Source: a virus. From it: 23,311 nt of DNA. The stretch is from positions 1 through 23,311 of the IMG/VR virus record IMGVR_UViG_3300027082_000007. One strand, 5' to 3'. A model generated the notes under the pieces. The model was not told where the DNA came from. It did not search any database and saw only the letters and a program-made list of their open reading frames with translations. The translations under genes were made by a program, and so were the position numbers. Shown here piece by piece: positions 15,218-21,171 of the stretch. How positions within the stretch are numbered: position 1 is the first letter of the stretch; every line of letters begins with the position of its first letter.

Positions 15218-15966
15218 TATTTTTTATCAATTTCATTCATTATAATCTGCTTAATTTCCTGGTTCTGTTTATCATCAAGGAATGCGATTGCATCTTCCAT
15301 ATCACGCCCGATGATTTCAGTACCATACATATAAGCATTTTTGTTCTTACGAATAACATTCTTAGCTACAGCTTCTTCAACTAAGAATTGGGTTTGTCTA
15401 TTCTTATTGTTAACCCAAATATCAAGAAATTGTTGAGGATCATTCTCAACTACTTCAAACAGTTTCTGTTCTGCTTGTTCAGCACTAATATTGTCAGATT
15501 TAAATCCATACAGCCTCAGTGCTTTCCTAATATCATTAGCTGATAGTTTATCAAATTCTTTGAATGCCTTACGCTTAAGTTTAGCACCTTTATTTTCTTT
15601 CTTAGCTTCTTCATCATAATCAACGAGAACATATTCAGCAGTTGCTTTATTCTCGCTATATGAATTCTTAACCAGCTTATGACTTTTTAGGAATTTATAT
15701 TTTAGTTCGTCCATAGGACTGTCCAGATTGAGTCGAAGCGGTTCAGACCCAATTCGGATGAAAAACGTGTCCCAGAACTCTGAATTTGGATTTAGGTCTT
15801 TACGTAGTTCTTCGCCTAATCTCTTCTCATCTTCCCTTGTTAAACCAGTATACCTACTGCCATCTCTTAGGAAGTAGGTGCTAATGTCTTCATGACAATT
15901 TTTATACCTAATAATGTTTGACCAAGGTTTGCTTGAAAGCGGTTCAAATGTTACTATTTTAGCCAT
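15217..15966 (-). CDS. Conserved capsid-region protein (249 aa)
   Basis: The product is 249 residues, charged and mostly helical, with no membrane segment or known catalytic motif. The N-terminal part has YKNCHEDISTYFLRDGSRYT and GLTREDEKRLGEELRKDL. The middle has EFWDTFFIRIG and SPMDELKYKFLKSHKLV. The C-terminal half has DIRKALRLYGFKSDNIS, a NDPQQFLDIW segment and an end with IGRDMEDAIAFLDDK. I recognise the overall pattern as a family regularly found just after the major capsid gene in Bacteroidota phages of the crAss-like type. Its function is not known to me; a virion protein is likely. The leader holds the second exact copy of AAAACTAAATAAAA, and the stop overlaps the next start. Confidence 0.7.
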   Translation of the reverse strand: MAKIVTFEPLSSKPWSNIIRYKNCHEDISTYFLRDGSRYTGLTREDEKRLGEELRKDLNPNSEFWDTFFIRIGSEPLRLNLDSPMDELKYKFLKSHKLVKNSYSENKATAEYVLVDYDEEAKKENKGAKLKRKAFKEFDKLSANDIRKALRLYGFKSDNISAEQAEQKLFEVVENDPQQFLDIWVNNKNRQTQFLVEEAVAKNVIRKNKNAYMYGTEIIGRDMEDAIAFLDDKQNQEIKQIIMNEIDKK

Positions 15967-15969
15967 CTC

Positions 15970-15983
15970 TTTTATTTAGTTTT
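15970..15983 (-). promoter_or_regulatory. A-rich translation leader, AAAACTAAATAAAA
   Basis: This 14-nt motif ends 4 nt before the ATG at 15966 and is identical to one ending 1 nt before the ATG at 4467. No Shine-Dalgarno sequence is present at either start. Bacteroidota ribosomes typically use A-rich, SD-free initiation regions, so this is probably the ribosome-loading leader. Confidence 0.5.
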
Positions 15984-16004
15984 GTTCTACATAATTAAGA
16001 GCAA

Positions 16005-16027
16005 GGAGTGAGGATTAACCCCACTCC
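16005..16027 (-). terminator. Hairpin after major capsid gene
   Basis: On the minus strand GGAGTGGGG pairs with CCTCACTCC over 9 bp (one G-T) around a 5-nt TTAAT loop, and AGGGC/GCTCT can extend it across a 2-nt bulge. It lies 15 nt after the capsid stop. It lacks a clear T-run (TTGCTCTTAATT follows), so it may stabilise the capsid mRNA or attenuate rather than fully terminate. Confidence 0.6.
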
Positions 16028-16042
16028 GCCCTAAATTTTTAA

Positions 16043-17506
16043 TTACTCAGCATCACAGATCAATTCTCCACTAGATGTGGGATCTTTCAGCATGATACCC
16101 TGTTCAGCCAGGAAGTTGACAGTATAACCATCCTTACCGTTTGCACGCATAGTGCTAGCGGATTTAGCATGGCCTGCTCCAGGAGCAACTGCACCAGCAA
16201 CATGCCACATAACCATTTCACGATCCCTGCGAACAACCTTAGTCAGGTTGGGTTCACCATCACGACTACCGATGTCCAAGAAGGTCATACGATAGGATTC
16301 GAGAGGCTTACCAGATACAGGGTGAAGCTTACGGTTATAAGTAGTGTTGTCATACAGAGGCAGATGCTTCAGAGTCAGCTCGATACCGTTCAACATCTTA
16401 TAAGTAGTAAACTGACCACCAAGCGTCAGATTCTGACCCGAACCAGTTACAAATTTGGTATCAACCAGAGTATATGCAGAAGCTTTCTCCTTCAATACAC
16501 GGTCAAATTCTTTCATACCCATTTCACCAGTCAGGGCTACAAACTTACGCTCATTAGTACCCAGAATATTATAAGATAGATCGAACAGGAAGTCTTCAAG
16601 CAGATCTGCAGTCAGCTTAGTATAATATTTCCTGTTAGCCGGGGCAATTTGCTGCAGAAGTCCTGCACCAATATATACCGGTCGTCCGTTGGTTCCTTTC
16701 AACGCAGTAGTTCCATCTTCAGCACCATTGTACTTAGAATACACGAGGAAACGATCAATAGTTTCATACCACTGACGAAGAGCTACCCACTCCTGATAAT
16801 CAGACCACATATACGAAGTCTTATTAGACTGCGGATCTTTCATAGCGATTACCATAACTGTGCTATAAGCGCTACCAGTAATCTCATATTTGAGACGCAT
16901 AGTAGTCAGCTGGTTGCGCAGTTTAAACGGAGTTTGATAGTTCACGATGTCAGCTTCTTCACTGTATTCTTCATAAGCTGAACCTTCCCTACTTACTTGT
17001 CTACCAGTCTCCAACATTTCAGGCGGAATAAACGACTGAGGTTGACCATCAGCTACCTGAACGGTATAAACCCAATCAGTACCGTCTTGATAAGGCTCGC
17101 TCATAACACGGGCTTGGAATTCCCTATCATCAAATGCCAAAATGGCACCAGGGCCAAACCACTTTTCAGCTACCCAAATTTGAATAGGACTGCCATCGAT
17201 ACCAGGAGTATCATTTGATGTAATAGCAGCACCACGCCATTTAGCGTCTTTGATTGTAATAGCTTTGTCATGCTCGATAGCTACTGGCCATTCATATTCC
17301 CGATCATCAATAGTAATGGTTTTACCCATACCACTAGTCAGGAAATCAATGGTGTTGTTCTCATATCGACCAAAGATATAAGACAATACGGTAGATACCT
17401 GATGAGGCTTAGTGACGAGTGCATTTGAAAGCATATTCTCGTCAGTCAGGCCTGAAAATGTCTTGGACTTGTAAAGTTGTAGATTATTTAAAACAGTATT
17501 GTCCAT
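16043..17506 (-). CDS. Major capsid protein (487 aa)
   Basis: The product is 487 residues, close to the usual length of crAss-like major capsid proteins (about 490). It begins MDNTVLNNLQLYKSKTFSGL and continues NALVTKPHQVSTVLSYIFGR. It holds YEWPVAIEHDKAITIKDAKW, a helical middle (YMWSDYQEWVALRQWYETID), and a C-terminal MTFLDIGSRDGEPNL and EMVMWHVAGAVAPGAGHAKS. These match my recollection of crAss-like capsid proteins, which adopt the HK97 fold; the fold itself is not provable by eye. It follows portal and a scaffold-like gene, the standard head-gene order. Sampled G+C is 45% (27 of 60 at 16081-16140), well above most neighbours, fitting codon choice for very high expression. A hairpin follows the stop. 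No SD; the leader is A/T-rich. Confidence 0.85.
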   Translation of the reverse strand: MDNTVLNNLQLYKSKTFSGLTDENMLSNALVTKPHQVSTVLSYIFGRYENNTIDFLTSGMGKTITIDDREYEWPVAIEHDKAITIKDAKWRGAAITSNDTPGIDGSPIQIWVAEKWFGPGAILAFDDREFQARVMSEPYQDGTDWVYTVQVADGQPQSFIPPEMLETGRQVSREGSAYEEYSEEADIVNYQTPFKLRNQLTTMRLKYEITGSAYSTVMVIAMKDPQSNKTSYMWSDYQEWVALRQWYETIDRFLVYSKYNGAEDGTTALKGTNGRPVYIGAGLLQQIAPANRKYYTKLTADLLEDFLFDLSYNILGTNERKFVALTGEMGMKEFDRVLKEKASAYTLVDTKFVTGSGQNLTLGGQFTTYKMLNGIELTLKHLPLYDNTTYNRKLHPVSGKPLESYRMTFLDIGSRDGEPNLTKVVRRDREMVMWHVAGAVAPGAGHAKSASTMRANGKDGYTVNFLAEQGIMLKDPTSSGELICDAE

Positions 17507-17538
17507 TTCAGATAAATTTTAATTTTACTTATTTCTTA

Positions 17539-18813
17539 TTAATTCGTTAGCAGTTGACTCATTTGACTTATCATATCAATGCTCGATGTCGAACCTGCTG
17601 AGCCTCCACCTGAAGTTTGGCTTTTAGATCTTTTTCCTTTGCTTTTCTTCATTCTGTTCTTAAGATTCTTAGTAGCATCTGTGTTGGCTCTTTTTTGAAT
17701 TTGCTTAATAATATCATCACCTTGCATAGTGAAAAAAGCAGATTCGATTAAATTGTTATAGGATTTTGAATAGTCTTTTTGATAACCTGTCATCCCATTT
17801 GCATCTGTTTCAAACAGATAAGTCTTGAGGTCTTCTTTTTGTTTTTGTGTTAGAGGAATACCTTTAACACTTTTCATACTATCTATATTGCTCTTTACGT
17901 CTTCAATAAACTTTTGTTGCTGCTGTTCCCTCTGCTTACGTTGTTCTTCTTGTTGTTTTAATAGCTTTTCCTTCTCTTTCTCGTTATCTTTTTTTAATAA
18001 CTCTAGGGAATCTTGCGCTTCTTCTTCAAGAGTACCTACATCTTCATAACGTTGTATCTTATTCTCTATATTCTCTTGAGAGAATCCTTGCTTATTAAGA
18101 TGTTCACGAATAACTTTCTTTTGATTCTCAATATTATCTTCTAAGCTGATATTCTCAATACTTACATCTTGATTATAGGCTTCAAGATAGTCCTGAAGAT
18201 TACCACCATTAGCAATATAATCATTCAGCTCTTTTATCTCTGGAGCAGCAAATGAATTGGCAGCACTCTGCTGCACCAAATCGTTCATATAATTAACCAG
18301 ATCATTAATGGATTTAGGCTTTTGTTCTTCATCATATTCCCAACCTAATTCCTGAGCAAAAAGATCAAAGAAAGAATCTACGATTTCTTCTTCATTTGGT
18401 TCATTATCCTCTGAACCATCTGACCCCTCATCAGATTCATCTGATGATTGCGTTCCTGTCTCTTCTTCTCCTTCAGATTCTTCCTCTTCCGTTTCAACAG
18501 TTTCTTCCTCCTCTTTATTTCCAGTCTCTTCTGTTTCTTCAGTTCCTTCTGCCTGTTCTGTTTCTGTTTCGTTTTCTTCATTTTGTTCAAGGTTTTGAGT
18601 GTTATCATCTTCTTCATTATCTTGTTCAAAATATTCCGGTGGTACTTCCTGCACACTAGATGAACCAGTTTTATTGTCTATAGTGGCGGATGAGGAAGAA
18701 ACCGAACTACTTTTTTCATCTGAACCAATGCCAAATACTTGTTGAAATCCATCTAGAAAATCGTTTTGACTCCCTTGTTCTTTAAAACTAATACTTTTAC
18801 TATTCCCTTCCAT
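17539..18813 (-). CDS. Candidate capsid scaffolding protein (424 aa)
   Basis: The product is 424 residues of highly uneven composition. Residues 1-55 are Ser/Gln-rich. Residues about 56-145 are extremely acidic and low in complexity (long Glu/Thr/Ser runs). Residues about 146-260 are helical. Residues 262-310 are a Glu/Lys/Gln-rich coiled coil, and the end is basic (about 373-398, KNLKNRMKKSKGKRSKS) followed by a Gly/Ser linker and a final hydrophobic helix (SSIDMISQMSQLL). Position between portal and capsid protein, an acidic helical body and a basic C-terminus that could bind the capsid lattice are what scaffolding proteins show. No protease domain is visible, so removal from the head would need another factor. 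An internal head or DNA-mimic protein is the main alternative. Function rests on architecture and position. Confidence 0.65.
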   Translation of the reverse strand: MEGNSKSISFKEQGSQNDFLDGFQQVFGIGSDEKSSSVSSSSATIDNKTGSSSVQEVPPEYFEQDNEEDDNTQNLEQNEENETETEQAEGTEETEETGNKEEEETVETEEEESEGEEETGTQSSDESDEGSDGSEDNEPNEEEIVDSFFDLFAQELGWEYDEEQKPKSINDLVNYMNDLVQQSAANSFAAPEIKELNDYIANGGNLQDYLEAYNQDVSIENISLEDNIENQKKVIREHLNKQGFSQENIENKIQRYEDVGTLEEEAQDSLELLKKDNEKEKEKLLKQQEEQRKQREQQQQKFIEDVKSNIDSMKSVKGIPLTQKQKEDLKTYLFETDANGMTGYQKDYSKSYNNLIESAFFTMQGDDIIKQIQKRANTDATKNLKNRMKKSKGKRSKSQTSGGGSAGSTSSIDMISQMSQLLTN

Positions 18814-18824
18814 CTCTAATAATT

Positions 18825-21170
18825 TTATCTATTTGTATTTTGATTTCTCATCTGCTGTGATTTAAGTTGAAGTTCACGCTGTTTAAGTTGTTCTTGTACT
18901 CTATTCTGACGCTTCTCTTCTTCAAGCTTTTCAGCTTTCTGCCTAGATTCTTCTTGCTTTAATGCTAATTGAGCTCTTTCTAGCTCATCTTTATAAGAAT
19001 TTTGCATATTACTATCATCAGAATTAATAAGTGCAACTTCAACATCAGTTCTAGCAGACCTGATAGAATCTTCTTCTTTAATCCTATCTTCATTATATTT
19101 CTGTTCAAGTTCCATTTGAAGTTTCCTAAGCTCAGTTTGCTGTTCAGATTGTTGCGCTTGTTGTTGCATTTGAGTTCTACGATCTTCAATCTGTTGCAAT
19201 TTCTTACTCATCTCAGGAATATTATTGGACCTAAGCATTTCAGATATTTCTGATAATGAAGCTCCTTGACCAATAGCAGATTCAGCAAGATTATGCATGA
19301 TTTGTACTTTCATGTTTTCATCGCTAGAATCGCTTACAAATATATCAAAATCAGAATAAAAGAAATCATCTGTAATATCAATAAATGATCTCTTCATATC
19401 ATCCATAATAAAATGCAACTTCTGCTTATTACTATCAGCCCATGCAATCTTAGCAGCATCTAATAAAGCAGAGTACAATCTCCTCTTAACAGTATTATGT
19501 TTCCAGAACAGAGGCTCAGTAACATGAGATGACTGAACAACTGAACGTTCAACATTACCTACAAGCTCACGTTGTGAAATAGAACCTTGACGTTGTCTAG
19601 AGATACCAGAAAGTTCGCCTACCATCTCTTCAATCTTATCAAGCAATTGAATATATTCAGCAACTACTTTAGACATAGTTAAATCAACACTAGACATTTG
19701 ATTGAATGCAGCAGGATTACCACCTTCTCTACCTGGTACATCCCAACCCTCTTCATAAGGGTTAATAAAATTAACACCAAATGAACTTAAGTAGTGTAAC
19801 CAACTCTGAATATCTAAACCTTGACTCTTAGGTATCTGTGTGATATCCATATTAAGTACCCTACCTTTATTCTGTGCCATTGCCAATTCAAGCCTATACC
19901 AAATAATAATATACATATATTGTAGAGGTTTCATGATATCTACAAGTGATACTGACTGTGAATTGTCATCATTATAAACAGCACCAACATAAGGTAGTTT
20001 ATTTTGACTAGGCTCGTCAATTGAGAATTCTTGGTTTGGGATAGGCTCAACACCAACATAAATGTCACTACCTATTTTGTAACCTTCCCAAACTTCAGTA
20101 ACCCATTCCCAATCAATTTCAGCTCCAATCTCTTTATCTTGTTCAGTAAGCTTATAAGTCTCATCTACAGTTTCTTCAGCTTCTTCACCTGTATCAGGAT
20201 CAATATAACTTAAGAAACCTATCTTTTTAAATGACTTCCATACTACATGATACACATCTAATGTAACCGTATGAGAATCATCTAGCTCTTTAGGGCTATC
20301 AGCCAAATTAGCCCTATAAATAATTTTATCATAATTAACATCACTAGCTTTACCGCCAGTGGGTTGACCGCCAGACATTTCTAACAATCTGTCTAGATAA
20401 TCACTCTCCTTCAATAAATCATAAAACCTATCATAAATAGCTGCTGGAGACATACTCATATGCCTTACAGCAAAATCACCATCTTCAATACTATCAATAT
20501 CTGGACTTTTATCATAATAAAAACCTATAGGATTAACTCTTTCGCCTATAGGCTCACCATTAATAATACCAGTATAATAGATTTCTCTACCAGCTATAAG
20601 AGCATCTTTCATACCTTTAAGCAACTCATCTTGGAGATTGAGATTATGCTTAAGATATTTCAAAGTTTGATATGCTGTAGATTCAGCTATATCTGAGAAA
20701 TCGTATTCAATATAGTCTTGAATAGCTTCTGGTGTCATTTGTTGACTAGAATCCATTGGCATACCTTCTCTAAGATCTGACATAACATTTTGAAACAATA
20801 GTTCAGTCATGGTTTCTTCTGCTTTTGAAGCACCATTACGATTAGTCTGAACTACTTTAAAATTATCAGGACGCTTAGATTCCTCACCAATCAACAAATC
20901 TACTTTAGGCTTAACGATATTATAATTTTGAGGAGAAGCTGGAAATCCTTCTTCTGTTTTATAAGGATCAGTTACATATTCCAGATCTTTCTCATGGAAT
21001 TTACTATTATACAGATCATATTTGATCTTAAGTTCTTCATCATCTGATCCATTTAGACCTGCAACACCAATCCAATAATCCAAATTTTGCTCTTTCCAAG
21101 CTTTATTCTTTTTACTTAGTGGCAATTTTTGGACTGGTAAACTTGATCCTATTCTATCATAATTAGCCAT
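18825..21170 (-). CDS. Portal protein (781 aa)
   Basis: The product is 781 residues, matching the large portal proteins of crAss-like phages. The N-terminal part contains SPQNYNIVKPKVDLLIGEES (79-98) followed by KRPDNFKVV, the conserved start of the portal core. Helical stem-type segments follow, including a YMYIIIWYRLELAMAQNKGR stretch and an ELSGISRQRQGSISQRELVG stretch that I associate with portal proteins of this group. From about residue 660 to the end lies a long Gln/Glu/Lys-rich coiled coil, probably the barrel or an internal extension. The portal forms the dodecameric DNA channel to which terminase docks and below which the neck proteins assemble. It is coupled to the terminase gene (TAATATG) and is followed 11 nt after its stop by the scaffold-like gene. 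Family recognition is by eye. Confidence 0.85.
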   Translation of the reverse strand: MANYDRIGSSLPVQKLPLSKKNKAWKEQNLDYWIGVAGLNGSDDEELKIKYDLYNSKFHEKDLEYVTDPYKTEEGFPASPQNYNIVKPKVDLLIGEESKRPDNFKVVQTNRNGASKAEETMTELLFQNVMSDLREGMPMDSSQQMTPEAIQDYIEYDFSDIAESTAYQTLKYLKHNLNLQDELLKGMKDALIAGREIYYTGIINGEPIGERVNPIGFYYDKSPDIDSIEDGDFAVRHMSMSPAAIYDRFYDLLKESDYLDRLLEMSGGQPTGGKASDVNYDKIIYRANLADSPKELDDSHTVTLDVYHVVWKSFKKIGFLSYIDPDTGEEAEETVDETYKLTEQDKEIGAEIDWEWVTEVWEGYKIGSDIYVGVEPIPNQEFSIDEPSQNKLPYVGAVYNDDNSQSVSLVDIMKPLQYMYIIIWYRLELAMAQNKGRVLNMDITQIPKSQGLDIQSWLHYLSSFGVNFINPYEEGWDVPGREGGNPAAFNQMSSVDLTMSKVVAEYIQLLDKIEEMVGELSGISRQRQGSISQRELVGNVERSVVQSSHVTEPLFWKHNTVKRRLYSALLDAAKIAWADSNKQKLHFIMDDMKRSFIDITDDFFYSDFDIFVSDSSDENMKVQIMHNLAESAIGQGASLSEISEMLRSNNIPEMSKKLQQIEDRRTQMQQQAQQSEQQTELRKLQMELEQKYNEDRIKEEDSIRSARTDVEVALINSDDSNMQNSYKDELERAQLALKQEESRQKAEKLEEEKRQNRVQEQLKQRELQLKSQQMRNQNTNR

Positions 21171-21171
21171 A

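Noticed and set aside
16169-16579. Open frame of 136 codons on the plus strand across the capsid gene
   Set aside because: It is antisense to a confidently called gene, and the product shows no domain or leader. Higher G+C in the capsid gene makes long antisense frames likely.
18378-18663. Several long frames on both strands over the acidic part of the scaffold candidate
   Set aside because: The region is low-complexity GAA/GAG-type repeat coding, so alternative frames stay open by composition. Their products are Lys/Arg- or Phe/Leu-rich nonsense.
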